NCBI GenBank assembly: GCA_037441765.1
Contig: JBBIRM010000009.1
Location: forward strand, 1 to 44,693
Reading direction: 5' to 3'
DNA: 44,693 bases
Source: JBBIRM01 sp037441765
GTDB lineage: Bacteria > Desulfobacterota > BSN033 > UBA1163
In this document: piece by piece, positions 25,769-34,165 of the stretch
How positions within the stretch are numbered: the first letter of the stretch is position 1
Layout of the letters: every line of letters starts with the position of its first letter
Made by a program: the position numbers and the translations under genes
The notes under the pieces: generated by a model
What the model saw: the letters and a program-made list of their open reading frames with translations, nothing else
Database searches by the model: none
Told to the model about the DNA's origin: nothing

Positions 25769-26851
25769 TCAAAAAGGATCCCAGGACATTGAGGTCTTTC
25801 CAGCAGTAGGGGAAGGCTGAAATCGAGGGCTCCCTGAATGTAGGTTATAACCACAAGAATTTCTAATAACCAGATGGGGCTGCAGAAGGATTTTTTGTGG
25901 AGACTTCAACTTTCCTTCGATTCGCTCGATAATGGTTTTAGCCCCTAATCTTCCCATCTCCTTCACATTCTGGCTCACAGTTGTCAGTTGAATGAGGGGA
26001 TGAGATGAGATCTCAGAATCGTCAAATCCAACAAGAGCCACATCTTCAGGCACCCTCACTCCCATCTCGCCAAGGGCCTTCATTGAACCTAAGGCAATAT
26101 AATCATCTCCACAAAAAATTGCTTCAGGTGGCCTGAAAAGATTCATCATCATTTTGGCAAACTTATATCCGGTTTCCTGTGAGAAGTAACCATGTCGGAT
26201 GAGGTCCTCTTCTAACTCCAGACCTTTTTCTTTAAGGGCTTTAATATAGCCCCTATATCGATCAACACTTGTGGAGACATTTCGAGGGCCTCCGATCATT
26301 CCAATTCTTCGGTAACCAAGATGAATCAAATGGTTGACGATTAGGTAGGCCCCATACAGGTTGTCAAGAACAATGTAATCCCCCTTCTCCTTTTTCAATC
26401 TTCGGTTCAACAATACTACTGGGAAATTGTCATCGATAAGCTTCTCAACGGATCGATCATGAAGTTTGCAGGAAGCAAAGATGATTCCCTCGACGCCCAG
26501 TTTGATCATGGAATTGATCAGGAGGTCTGCTTTTTCTGGATCGTCATCGGTACTGGCTTGTATGATCCAGTATCCAAACTCCTTTGAAGTCTCTTGAATG
26601 GAGCGTGTGAGTTCAGCATAAAAAGGATTACAAAAGTCATAAACCAGCAGTCCGATCAGATAGGTCTTCTTTTTGACCAAGCCACGTGCAAAAAGATTGG
26701 GTGTGTAACCCATTTGTTTTGAGATCTTCAGAACTTCATCTTTTGTCTTCTGGCTAATTCGGGGATGGTTGTTGAGGGCCCTCGAAATCGTTGAAGGGGA
26801 TAGGTTGGTTACCTTTGCAATGTCTTTGATTGTGGTGTGGCGGTATTTCAT
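25769..26851 (-). CDS. LacI family transcriptional regulator
   Basis: Repressor of 360 residues. The N-terminal helix-turn-helix reads TTIKDIAKVTNLSPSTISRALNN (about residues 6-28), with a hinge near FARGLVKKK. A periplasmic-binding-protein-like effector domain follows (about 63-335), including IGLLVYDFCNPFYAELTRS, GMIGGPRNVST and VALVGFDDSEIS. It is the last gene of the minus-strand operon, nine bases after an SDR, with a weak ribosome site, so it is probably translated by coupling. Two LacI-type operators with a shared half-site lie in the divergent control region at 30495-30516 and 30754-30773, the obvious targets. The effector is probably a sugar, polyol or catabolite of the adjoining island. 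Confidence 0.9.
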   Translation of the reverse strand: MKYRHTTIKDIAKVTNLSPSTISRALNNHPRISQKTKDEVLKISKQMGYTPNLFARGLVKKKTYLIGLLVYDFCNPFYAELTRSIQETSKEFGYWIIQASTDDDPEKADLLINSMIKLGVEGIIFASCKLHDRSVEKLIDDNFPVVLLNRRLKKEKGDYIVLDNLYGAYLIVNHLIHLGYRRIGMIGGPRNVSTSVDRYRGYIKALKEKGLELEEDLIRHGYFSQETGYKFAKMMMNLFRPPEAIFCGDDYIALGSMKALGEMGVRVPEDVALVGFDDSEISSHPLIQLTTVSQNVKEMGRLGAKTIIERIEGKLKSPQKILLQPHLVIRNSCGYNLHSGSPRFQPSPTAGKTSMSWDPF

Positions 26852-26860
26852 AAAGAAAAT

Positions 26861-27616
26861 CTAATAAGCAAGCCATCCCCCATCAACAAAGAGCGTTTGG
26901 CCTGTCACATAACTTGAGGCATCTGAGGCGAGGTAAATCGCTGCCCCCACCACCTCCTCTGGTTTGCCAAACCTTCCCATGGGGGTCCTTCGGAGGAGGC
27001 TCTCAGAAATGATTTTCGATTCCCTCATTCCTTTTGTTAATTCTGTTTCGATATAAGCAGGACCAATGGCATTGACCTGAATATTGTACCTCTGCCAATC
27101 TAAGGCCAGTACCCTGGTCATCTGCAAGATTCCACCCTTGCTTGCACAGTATCCAACCTGTCTGGGAAAACCAACGACTGCGCCCACGGAGACCATGTTG
27201 ATAATCTTACCCCCTCCCTGCCGGATCATCACCCTGCCCACCTCCAGACAGAAGAGGAATGTTCCTGTCAGATTGACCCTGATGATCTCCTCCCACTCCT
27301 TCAGTTCCATCTCTTCAGATTTCTTTAAAACAGGGCTTATCCCTGCGTTGTTGACCAGAATGTCTATCTTTGGGAAGACTTTTAGGGTGGATTCAACACC
27401 CTTTCTGATCTCCTCAGGGTTTCCAATATCTACAGATATGGGCAGGGCCTTTTGACCGAGAGATTCAACCTCTAGGGCCACCTCTTTAAGGGCGGAAAGG
27501 TTTCTACTGACTAATACCAAATCCGCACCTGCCCTTGCAAACCCTACAGCAATAGTTTTACCAATCCCTCTGCTTGCTCCTGTTACAATGGCTGTCTTCC
27601 CATTTAAAGAGAACAT
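26861..27616 (-). CDS. SDR family oxidoreductase (LacI operon)
   Basis: Classical short-chain dehydrogenase of 251 residues with GASRGIGKT (about residues 14-22), NNAG (about 90-93), a catalytic serine in NMVSVGAVVG and Tyr-Lys in YCASK (about 156-160). The C-terminus SYVTGQTLFVDGGWLAY is typical of gluconate 5-dehydrogenase and 3-oxoacyl-reductase-like members. It lies between the PaaK-like ligase and the LacI regulator in a compact minus-strand operon. The ribosome site is a modest AAGGA. It is one of four SDRs in this window. Confidence 0.87.
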   Translation of the reverse strand: MFSLNGKTAIVTGASRGIGKTIAVGFARAGADLVLVSRNLSALKEVALEVESLGQKALPISVDIGNPEEIRKGVESTLKVFPKIDILVNNAGISPVLKKSEEMELKEWEEIIRVNLTGTFLFCLEVGRVMIRQGGGKIINMVSVGAVVGFPRQVGYCASKGGILQMTRVLALDWQRYNIQVNAIGPAYIETELTKGMRESKIISESLLRRTPMGRFGKPEEVVGAAIYLASDASSYVTGQTLFVDGGWLAY

Positions 27617-27660
27617 CTCTTCATTCCTTTTTGCTGAGGGGCAGATTATAATCTTTCCTA

Positions 27661-28992
27661 TTAGGAAGGAATTTTCTTCTCCCTCTTATCAATAATCCTC
27701 TTTGCTTTAAAGGTTGTTCGTTCAAGTGTCCCAAAAGGAACAAAACGAATCTCAGGAGTAACCGAACACTCCTCCTTCAATCGATTCTTTAAAAGAGGGG
27801 TTAGATTCGGGATGTCTTCTTCCTTTTGTGCTTCCACAACGACTGTAACCATATCCGTCCCCAATTGGGGATCAGTGGTCAGTTCAATACAGAATTCGTC
27901 AGAAAGTTGGCCAAAGCTTCTCACCACCTTCTCAACTTGAACAGGATAAAATTTTGCTCCTTTATAAATGATCATATCATCCGCCCTTCCTAAGATACCA
28001 CCGACAGATCGGGCATGGGTTCGACCACATCTGCACTTCTTTTTTTCTAAAATTGCCAGGTCATTAGTCCAGTACCGGATCATGGGGGTAGCCTCTTTGG
28101 TAAGGTGTGTGATGACCAAGACACCAACCTCACCAGGGTTACAGGGCTTTCGGGTTTCAGGGTGAATGATTTCAATGAGGAGGTGGTCTTCCACCCAATG
28201 GATTCCTGCTTTGTAGGAACATTCTGAGGCGATTGTTGGACCTATCTCTGCCAGACCAAAATAGTCATAGGCCTCAATCCCCAACCCTTTTTCTATCTTT
28301 TCTCGAGTGGCAGGGACTTCGGCTCCTGCCTCACCTCCAAAACAACCAATCCTCAGTCGTAGGTCATCAGGTGAAATTCCTCTTTGCTTCAATCTTTCAG
28401 CGATATGTAAGGCATAGGAAGGTGTACAGAGAAGAACCGTAGAGCCTGGGTTTAGGAGATAATCGATCTGACGTTCTGTCATGGCCGCACCAATGGGGAT
28501 GACAAAACAGCCCAATTCTCTTGCTGCATAATGGGTGGACATGCCTGCTACCCAGAGACCATAACTAAAACCATTTTGAATAATATCACCAGAACGAACA
28601 CCAAAGGTCCACATGGTTCGGGCTGTCCAGTGGGAGATATTCTTTACATCTTTAAAGGACCAGATGGTATTGACAGGGGCTCCTGTTGTACCCGTAGAGG
28701 GATGTAGCTCTGCCCATGTCTTAGGAGGGGCAAGGGTATATCTTCCAAAGGGTGGATAAGCCTGTTGTTCTTCTCGAAGTTCTGGTTTGGTAACGAAAGG
28801 GAGGTGGATGACATCGTTTAGGGAACGGATATCTTCGGGTTTAATGCCTGCTTCCTTAAAGTTTTTACGATAGAATTCTGATCCTTGATAACACCTTTTG
28901 AGCTGGATTTTTAAACGTCGTAGTTGAAGGGCTTCTAACCTTTCTCTATCCATGGTTTCTATTTCAGGGTCGAAATATTTTTTAGGGTTCAT
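27661..28992 (-). CDS. PaaK-family acyl/aryl-CoA ligase
   Basis: AMP-forming ligase of 443 residues in the phenylacetate-CoA ligase family, which activates a carboxylic acid as its CoA thioester. The ATP loop is STGTTGAPV (about residues 98-106), the adenylate motif is AYDYFGLAEIGPT (about 240-252), and the C-terminal hinge follows GRADDMIIYKGAKFYPVQVE. FKAKRIIDKREKK near the end carries the catalytic lysine. The length is normal for PaaK (about 430). ATG 28992 has a GGAGGG site and its own possible promoter at 29025-29052. The acid it activates is unknown; the aminotransferase and SDR neighbours do not demand an aromatic one. Confidence 0.83.
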   Translation of the reverse strand: MNPKKYFDPEIETMDRERLEALQLRRLKIQLKRCYQGSEFYRKNFKEAGIKPEDIRSLNDVIHLPFVTKPELREEQQAYPPFGRYTLAPPKTWAELHPSTGTTGAPVNTIWSFKDVKNISHWTARTMWTFGVRSGDIIQNGFSYGLWVAGMSTHYAARELGCFVIPIGAAMTERQIDYLLNPGSTVLLCTPSYALHIAERLKQRGISPDDLRLRIGCFGGEAGAEVPATREKIEKGLGIEAYDYFGLAEIGPTIASECSYKAGIHWVEDHLLIEIIHPETRKPCNPGEVGVLVITHLTKEATPMIRYWTNDLAILEKKKCRCGRTHARSVGGILGRADDMIIYKGAKFYPVQVEKVVRSFGQLSDEFCIELTTDPQLGTDMVTVVVEAQKEEDIPNLTPLLKNRLKEECSVTPEIRFVPFGTLERTTFKAKRIIDKREKKIPS

Positions 28993-29024
28993 GGTCTTCC
29001 CTCCATTGTTTTTCTGACTTATTT

Positions 29025-29052
29025 ATTATCATAATTATATAAATTGAATCAA
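29025..29052 (-). promoter_or_regulatory. Candidate internal promoter before the PaaK-like gene
   Basis: On the minus strand TTGATT (29052-29047) and GATAAT (29030-29025) are separated by 16 bases, with four and five matches to consensus. This could give the ligase, SDR and LacI genes a second transcript independent of the aminotransferase promoter. It sits in the 100-base AT-rich gap between the two genes. Confidence 0.4.
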
Positions 29053-29092
29053 TACTTAAAGAAGTGCATATTACCATATTGCCACCCACATC

Positions 29093-30481
29093 CTATCTTT
29101 TATTCAAAGATTGAATCACCTCTTCAAAAATATCGATCCCTTGCTCAAGAAGTCCCTCTGTAATGACCAAGGCAGGCATGAATCGGGCAACGTTATTCCA
29201 CCTGCCCCCTTTCCATAAAATCACCCCTTTTTGGAAACATCTTTCCTGGGCCTCTTTTAAGATTTCTGGGGCAGGTTCTTTTGTCTTTTTATCCTTCACA
29301 AATTCGAGACCAATGTAGAGCCCCTTTCCTCTCACATCGCCAATATATTTACTCTTCTCAGCCACTTCCTTTAAACGATCCATTGCCTTTTGGCCCAATT
29401 CATTAGCCCTTGAGGATAGCTCGTTCTTCTCGATAAAATTGATCGATGCAAGACCTGCAGCGCAGGAGAGCAGATTCCCTCTAAAAGTGCCAACGTGTGC
29501 ACCTGAACTCCAGGTATCGAACTCCTCCTTAATAATTAGAGCAGCAAGCGGAAGGCCACCCCCCATCGTCTTTGATATACACATAATATCAGGAGTTACA
29601 TCCCAATTCTCACAGCAGAACATCCTGCCTGTTCTTGCAAAGCCAGTCTGAATTTCATCAATAATGAGTATTAGTTCATATTTGGAACAGATTCGTCTTA
29701 CCTCTTGAAGGTATCCATCAGGGGGCACAACAATCCCACCTTCTCCCTGAATGGGTTCAATCAACAGGCTTCCTGGCCGGGTTGCCCCCGTATCCGGGTC
29801 TCTCACCACATGCTCAAGATATTTTGCACACTGAAGATCACAGGAAGGGTATTTCAACCCGAAAGCACAGCGGTAACAATAGGCATAGGGAATGATATAA
29901 ACCTCTGGCATTAATGGGAGAAAATTCTCTTTGGAACCTCTCTTACCAGTGGCTGCAAGACCCCCTCCTGTCACTCCATGCCATCCCCCCTCAAAGGAGA
30001 TGACCCCAGGCTTTTTTGTATGATATTTTGCCAATTTAATGGCTGCCTCAACTGCGTCTGCACCTGTTGGTCCACACTGAAATATCCTGGACCTATTTTT
30101 CAGTTCCCCTGGGGCTATCTCGACCAATTTTTCTGAAAGCAATAACCGTGGAAGACCCGGGAATTCTAAGGCATGGGTCAATTTTTCAGCCTGGGTTTTG
30201 ATGGCTTCCACTACCTCAGGGTTTGAGTGGCCCACATTGAGCACTCCAACCCCTCCACTAAAATCGATATAATAATTCTGGTCTGCATCCATTACCGTTG
30301 CCCCCAACCCTTTTTCAGGGGCTAATGGGATCTGGGAAGGGTAGACCAAGACATTTGAGTCTACCTTCTTTTGCCTCGCCAAAAGGGCCTTGGCCTTTGG
30401 ACCTGGGGGTGGGGTCGTAATCTTGGGGGCTTCAGCGAAATTGAATTTCTCATAATAGTTTTCGTGGCGACCAGTTTTCAT
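29093..30481 (-). CDS. Class III aminotransferase (4-aminobutyrate transaminase-like)
   Basis: PLP-dependent omega-aminotransferase of about 462 residues. The PLP lysine is in CISKTMGGGLPLAA (about residue 305), preceded by the Asp of LILIIDEIQTGFARTG. GGVGVLNVGHSNP and GPTGADAVEAAIKLA are the usual N-terminal landmarks. A cysteine-rich stretch, CYRC followed by C-x3-C about ten residues later (about 205-225), recalls the CxxC of mammalian GABA transaminase. ATG 30481 is chosen over one at 30496 because GGAGGAGG lies just before it; the longer start would lie inside the operator. It is the first gene of the LacI operon. It would move an amino group off a beta-, gamma- or longer-chain amino acid. 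Confidence 0.87.
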   Translation of the reverse strand: MKTGRHENYYEKFNFAEAPKITTPPPGPKAKALLARQKKVDSNVLVYPSQIPLAPEKGLGATVMDADQNYYIDFSGGVGVLNVGHSNPEVVEAIKTQAEKLTHALEFPGLPRLLLSEKLVEIAPGELKNRSRIFQCGPTGADAVEAAIKLAKYHTKKPGVISFEGGWHGVTGGGLAATGKRGSKENFLPLMPEVYIIPYAYCYRCAFGLKYPSCDLQCAKYLEHVVRDPDTGATRPGSLLIEPIQGEGGIVVPPDGYLQEVRRICSKYELILIIDEIQTGFARTGRMFCCENWDVTPDIMCISKTMGGGLPLAALIIKEEFDTWSSGAHVGTFRGNLLSCAAGLASINFIEKNELSSRANELGQKAMDRLKEVAEKSKYIGDVRGKGLYIGLEFVKDKKTKEPAPEILKEAQERCFQKGVILWKGGRWNNVARFMPALVITEGLLEQGIDIFEEVIQSLNKR

Positions 30482-30494
30482 TAGGGCCTCCTCC

Positions 30495-30516
30495 ATTGTG
30501 CAAACGTTAGCACAAT
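30495..30516. promoter_or_regulatory. LacI-type operator 1
   Basis: ATTGTGC and GCACAAT flank AAACGTTA, giving a 22-base near-perfect palindrome centred on CG, the classic LacI/PurR operator form. It lies between the aminotransferase start and its candidate promoter and touches the -10 box at 30515-30520, a standard repression position. Its half-site TTGTGCAAAC is close to those of operator 2 (TTGCTCAAAC and TTGTTCAATC). The LacI gene at the end of the same operon is the likely binder, implying autoregulation. Confidence 0.75.
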
Positions 30517-30543
30517 TAATCCATAAAAAATTTTAAATGTCAA
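30515..30543 (-). promoter_or_regulatory. Candidate promoter of the aminotransferase-LacI operon
   Basis: On the minus strand a perfect TTGACA (30543-30538) is followed after 17 bases by ATTAAT (30520-30515), four matches to the -10 consensus. The -10 box overlaps the edge of the LacI-type operator, so the repressor would block it. The leader to ATG 30481 would be about 28 bases. Confidence 0.55.
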
Positions 30544-30680
30544 GAAAAAAATTGTTGACAAAAATAAAAAATGAAGATAAATAATTTTGAAATGGTATAA
30601 GTAAGAATTGGCTGGAGATTGAATAAAATAAAAATTTTTTAATAATTTAAAATAGTTAAATAAATTTTTTTGGGGAAGGC

Positions 30681-30708
30681 TTGAATTTTTTTAAAACTTT
30701 CTTATTAT
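30681..30708 (+). promoter_or_regulatory. Candidate promoter of the SDR-PxpABC operon
   Basis: TTGAAT at 30681-30686 and TATTAT at 30703-30708 (five of six matches) are separated by 16 bases. The start would be near 30715, with operator 2 about 40 bases downstream. A second possibility is the perfect TTGACA at 30555-30560, whose -10 region 17 bases on (TAAATA) is poor. The whole 30516-30797 gap is very AT-rich. Confidence 0.4.
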
Positions 30709-30753
30709 CCTCTTAAAACTCTAATCTTTTTTATTAAGGGAAAAGGTTTTTTT

Positions 30754-30773
30754 TTGCTCAAACGATTGAACAA
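30754..30773. promoter_or_regulatory. LacI-type operator 2
   Basis: TTGCTCAAAC at 30754-30763 and GATTGAACAA at 30764-30773 form a 20-base palindrome centred on CG, with 8 of 10 half-site positions matching. The half-sites resemble those of operator 1. It lies 24 bases before the SDR start on the plus strand, so one repressor could control both divergent operons, by blocking elongation here and possibly by looping to operator 1 about 260 bases away. Confidence 0.6.
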
Positions 30774-30797
30774 ATTATTATATATAGGAGGTAAAAA

Positions 30798-31547
30798 ATG
30801 AGATTGAAAGGAAAAGTAGCGTTGGTCACAGGGGGAGGGACAGGGATAGGAAAGGCCATTGCCCTGGAGTTTGCGAAAGAGGGTGCAAAGGTTGCTGTCG
30901 CCGGTAGAAGAAAGGAGAAATTACAGGAGGTGGTCGATGAGATCAAGAAGAATTGGGGGGAGGCCATCGCAATTTCTGGAGATGTTTCAAAAATATCGGA
31001 TGTTGATAGGATTGTCAAGACCACGGTGGATACCTTTAAGAGACTTGACATCTTGGTCAATAGTGCAGGGGTTCTCTTCAGCGCTGATCTCGCCCACCAC
31101 ACTGAGAAGATCTGGGATGATACGATCAATATCAATCTAAAGGGAACCTTTCTCTGCATTCAAAGGGCTGTTCCAGAGATGTTGAAGCAAGGAAAGGGTA
31201 AAATTATTAACATTGCCTCTATTGCAGGGCAGATTGGTTTCCCGAATAGTGTTGCATACTGCGCCTCAAAAGGAGGGATTATGGGAATGACCAAAGCACT
31301 GGCCATGGAACTGGCACCCCTGAAAATTAATGTGAACGACCTTGCCCCCGGGGATATTGAAACGCCACTCAATGAACACCTCCTGAGAGATCCTGAATAC
31401 CTGAAGTCACGAATTGAAAATACCCCTTATGGAAGAGTTGGAAGGGTTTCAGATATTGCCCCAGGCGCAGTCTATCTGGCTTCTGATGAATCCGATTTTG
31501 TCAATGGAATTACCCTTACCATTGATGGCGGTCTAATAATTAAATAA
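30798..31547 (+). CDS. SDR family oxidoreductase (first gene of PxpABC operon)
   Basis: Short-chain dehydrogenase of 249 residues. The cofactor motif GGGTGIGKA lies at about residues 12-20. The usual NNAG is NSAG here (about 88-91). The catalytic serine is in IASIAGQIG and Tyr-Lys in YCASK (about 151-155). The end, DFVNGITLTIDGG, is standard. ATG 30798 follows AGGAGG. It begins the long plus-strand operon that runs into PxpABC, and a LacI-type operator lies just upstream. The substrate is unknown. Confidence 0.86.
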   Translation: MRLKGKVALVTGGGTGIGKAIALEFAKEGAKVAVAGRRKEKLQEVVDEIKKNWGEAIAISGDVSKISDVDRIVKTTVDTFKRLDILVNSAGVLFSADLAHHTEKIWDDTININLKGTFLCIQRAVPEMLKQGKGKIINIASIAGQIGFPNSVAYCASKGGIMGMTKALAMELAPLKINVNDLAPGDIETPLNEHLLRDPEYLKSRIENTPYGRVGRVSDIAPGAVYLASDESDFVNGITLTIDGGLIIK

Positions 31548-31568
31548 TTTTAATAAGGAGTGTATGAT

Positions 31569-32339
31569 ATGACTATTGAAATTGACCTCAATTGCGATAT
31601 GGGAGAGAGTTTTGGAATTTATAAAATTGGTAATGACGAGGAGATGATGAAATACGTAACTTCGGTTAGCATTGGATGCGGATTTCACGGAGGGGACCCT
31701 CATGTAATGAGGAAGACGGTCAATCTGGCTAAGAAATACGGGGTCTCTGTAGGGGCGCATCCTGGGTATCCAGATTTGATTGGATTCGGCAGAAGAAGAT
31801 TGGAGGTGACACCTGCTGAAGCGAAAGATTACATTCTTTACCAGGTAGGTGCTTTAAAAGCCTTCTGCCAAGCAGTAGACATTGAACTCCAGCACGTCAA
31901 ACCCCATGGTCAACTCTATAATATGGCATGGAAAGATGAGGCACTGGCACAGGGGATTGTGGAGGCGATCCAGGAGATCAAACCCGAGCCCATCTTTTTA
32001 GCCCTTTATAATACGATTCCCTATCAAATGGCGCTCGAAAAAGGGATTCGTGTAGCAGGCGAGTACTATGCAGACCTCGATTATGCTCCAGATGGAACTA
32101 CCTTTATTAAAAAGGTTCACGGAGAAATAGACCCAGAGGCTACGGTTAAAAAGGTATTGAAGATGGTTTTGGAGGGAAAGGTGACTGCCTCTGATGGAAA
32201 AGAGATAGAGGTAAAAGGGAAGAGCGTCTGTTTTCATGGAGACAACCCCCGAGGCCCTGAGATCGTTCAGAAGGTAAGAAGAGAATTAGAAAAAAATGGG
32301 GTAAAGATCGTACCCCTTCGATACCATAAATATCCCTAA
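31569..32339 (+). CDS. pxpA: 5-oxoprolinase subunit A (LamB/YcsF family)
   Basis: Subunit of the ATP-dependent bacterial 5-oxoprolinase PxpABC, which opens the five-membered lactam of 5-oxoproline to glutamate. The start DLNCDMGESFG and IGCGFHGGDPHVM, then GAHPGYPDLIGFGRR, HVKPHGQLYN and the late CFHGDNP, are family hallmarks. The length (257) is normal. ATG 31569 is preferred to GTG 31560 because AAGGAG lies eight bases before it. It is followed in order by pxpB and pxpC. In this catabolic setting another lactam could be the substrate, which cannot be decided from sequence. Confidence 0.9.
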   Translation: MTIEIDLNCDMGESFGIYKIGNDEEMMKYVTSVSIGCGFHGGDPHVMRKTVNLAKKYGVSVGAHPGYPDLIGFGRRRLEVTPAEAKDYILYQVGALKAFCQAVDIELQHVKPHGQLYNMAWKDEALAQGIVEAIQEIKPEPIFLALYNTIPYQMALEKGIRVAGEYYADLDYAPDGTTFIKKVHGEIDPEATVKKVLKMVLEGKVTASDGKEIEVKGKSVCFHGDNPRGPEIVQKVRRELEKNGVKIVPLRYHKYP

Positions 32340-32362
32340 CCCTTAAAGAAAGGTTATCATCA

Positions 32363-33127
32363 ATGATTTATGAATCGCCACGATATCTCTATTCAGGAGA
32401 CCAATACCTTACGGTTGAGATTGGCGATGAGATGACCCTGGAAGCCAATTTTAAGGTCATTGCCCTCGATATGGCAATTAAAGAGGCCAGAATTAAAGGG
32501 TTTATCGAAACCTTTCCTGGATGGCGATCCCTTCTCCTTCATTATGATTCCACATTAATCAGCACTAAAGATCTTATCTCTGAGTTAAAAAAGGTTGTTG
32601 AAGAGATTCCAGAGGTCAGGGAAGTCCCATCCCGACTTATTGAATTACCTGTCAAATATGGGGGAAGGTGGGGACCTGATCTTGACTTTATTGCAAAAAG
32701 TAATAATATCACCCCAGAGGAAGTGGTGAAGATCCACTCGGAGACAATTCACTGGGTGGGGATGGTAGGATTTACACCAGGGTCCCCCCAACTGATGCAA
32801 TTAAAACCACGCCTCTTACTTTCTGTCCCCAAATATACCTCTCCTCGAATTTATACACCTATGGGAACGATCGCTCTGGGAGGAAGTATTACTGCCATCT
32901 ATCCTGTGGTCAGCCCTGGAGGTTACCAGATGATGGGGCTTACCCCTGTTCCCATCTACGACCGATTTCAAAGCCTCTCCATTTTTGAAACCTCTCCAGT
33001 CTTACTGAGAATCGGAGATAGGATAAAATTTGTTCAAGTCGATATGGAGGAGTTCGATTATATCCGTCAGAAGGTCTGGGAGTGTAGTTATGAGTATAAG
33101 ATTAAACAGGAAGTCTTCTCTTTATAG
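32363..33127 (+). CDS. pxpB: 5-oxoprolinase subunit B (KipI family)
   Basis: KipI-type subunit of 254 residues that pairs with PxpC to form the ATP-using half of 5-oxoprolinase. Recognisable stretches are the N-terminal GDQYLTVEIGDEM, the central LPVKYGG-WGPDLDFIA region, VGFTPGSPQLMQL and IYTPMGTIALGGSITAIYP, then SPGGYQMMG. No membrane segment is present. It lies 23 bases after pxpA and nine bases before pxpC. It is somewhat longer than many PxpB proteins (about 220-240). Confidence 0.88.
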   Translation: MIYESPRYLYSGDQYLTVEIGDEMTLEANFKVIALDMAIKEARIKGFIETFPGWRSLLLHYDSTLISTKDLISELKKVVEEIPEVREVPSRLIELPVKYGGRWGPDLDFIAKSNNITPEEVVKIHSETIHWVGMVGFTPGSPQLMQLKPRLLLSVPKYTSPRIYTPMGTIALGGSITAIYPVVSPGGYQMMGLTPVPIYDRFQSLSIFETSPVLLRIGDRIKFVQVDMEEFDYIRQKVWECSYEYKIKQEVFSL

Positions 33128-33136
33128 GAGGAGTTG

Positions 33137-34123
33137 GTGAGCCAGCCGGTTTTTGAGGTGATTGAACCTGGAATTTTTACAACGATTCAGGACTTAGGGA
33201 GAAAAGGGTACTTTGCAAGCGGAATTCCTCCCTCAGGTGCAATGGATAGATTTGCCCTTCGAATGGGAAACCTGCTCGTAAAGAACCCCCTGGATGAAGC
33301 AGGAATAGAGATGACCGCCATAGGAATGAAAGTGAGGGTATTAAGAGAGACCGTCATTGCCCTGACAGGAGCGGATTTCTCAGCCAAATTGAATGGGAAT
33401 CCAATCCCTCTATGGCAGACTGTATATCTAAAAGAAGATGATCTTCTTTCCATTGAGAAGCCAAACCATGGTTGGAGAGGTTATCTAACCATAGCAAGTG
33501 GGTTGGATGTTCCGCCCATTCTGGGATCAAAATCCACTTACACCCTGGGAGGATTGGGAGGGATTCGAGGTAGGGTATTAAAGAGGGGAGACCTCATTCC
33601 CATGGGCGTTCCCAGAGCGCCTCTCGATTCCTTAAGAGGTCGAAAGGTTAAGGAATCTATTTTACCTGAGAAGGGGTCTGAAAGGGAGTTAAGAGTAATT
33701 CTCGGACCCCAAGATGACCATGTAAAGCAGGAGAGCATAGAAGTCTTTTTGAATACGCCTTATCGGGTTTCACTCCGTTCCAATAGGGTAGGTTATCGGT
33801 TTGAGGGGCCTCAACTCTTCTTTAAAGAGAGACCCCAGTCGCGAGATGCTGGGCTTGATCCTTCCAATATCGTGGATGACGGGAATGCCATTGGAGCGGT
33901 CCAGATCCCTGCAGGTAAAGAACCTATCTGCTTGGGGCCAGATGGTGTGACCATGGGTGGGTATGTGAAGATTGCCTGTCTGATTACTGTGGATATGGAT
34001 CGAATGGCACAGCTAAAGCCAAAGGATTTTGCAAGATTTAAAAGCGTTACCGTCGAAGAGGCACGGATGCTTCTCCTCCAATCGATTGAAAAGGTAAGGG
34101 AGGAAAACATTGTGAGAGAATAG
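33137..34123 (+). CDS. pxpC: 5-oxoprolinase subunit C (KipA / biotin-dependent carboxyltransferase-like family)
   Basis: KipA-type subunit of about 328 residues related to the carboxyltransferase part of urea carboxylase and to allophanate hydrolase. Hallmarks are FTTIQDLGRKGYFASGIPPSGAMD at the N-terminus (split: TIQDLGR, GIPPSGAMD), NPLDEAGIEMT, LGGLGGIRGR, and the C-terminal AGKEPICLGPDGVTMGGY. GTG 33137 gives good spacing to the AGGAGG at 33126 and is preferred to TTG 33134. It completes PxpABC, all in the normal order and unbroken. Confidence 0.88.
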   Translation: MSQPVFEVIEPGIFTTIQDLGRKGYFASGIPPSGAMDRFALRMGNLLVKNPLDEAGIEMTAIGMKVRVLRETVIALTGADFSAKLNGNPIPLWQTVYLKEDDLLSIEKPNHGWRGYLTIASGLDVPPILGSKSTYTLGGLGGIRGRVLKRGDLIPMGVPRAPLDSLRGRKVKESILPEKGSERELRVILGPQDDHVKQESIEVFLNTPYRVSLRSNRVGYRFEGPQLFFKERPQSRDAGLDPSNIVDDGNAIGAVQIPAGKEPICLGPDGVTMGGYVKIACLITVDMDRMAQLKPKDFARFKSVTVEEARMLLLQSIEKVREENIVRE

Positions 34124-34165
34124 AGTAGGGCACGGATGCTTCTCTAAAACCTTAGGAGGAATAAT

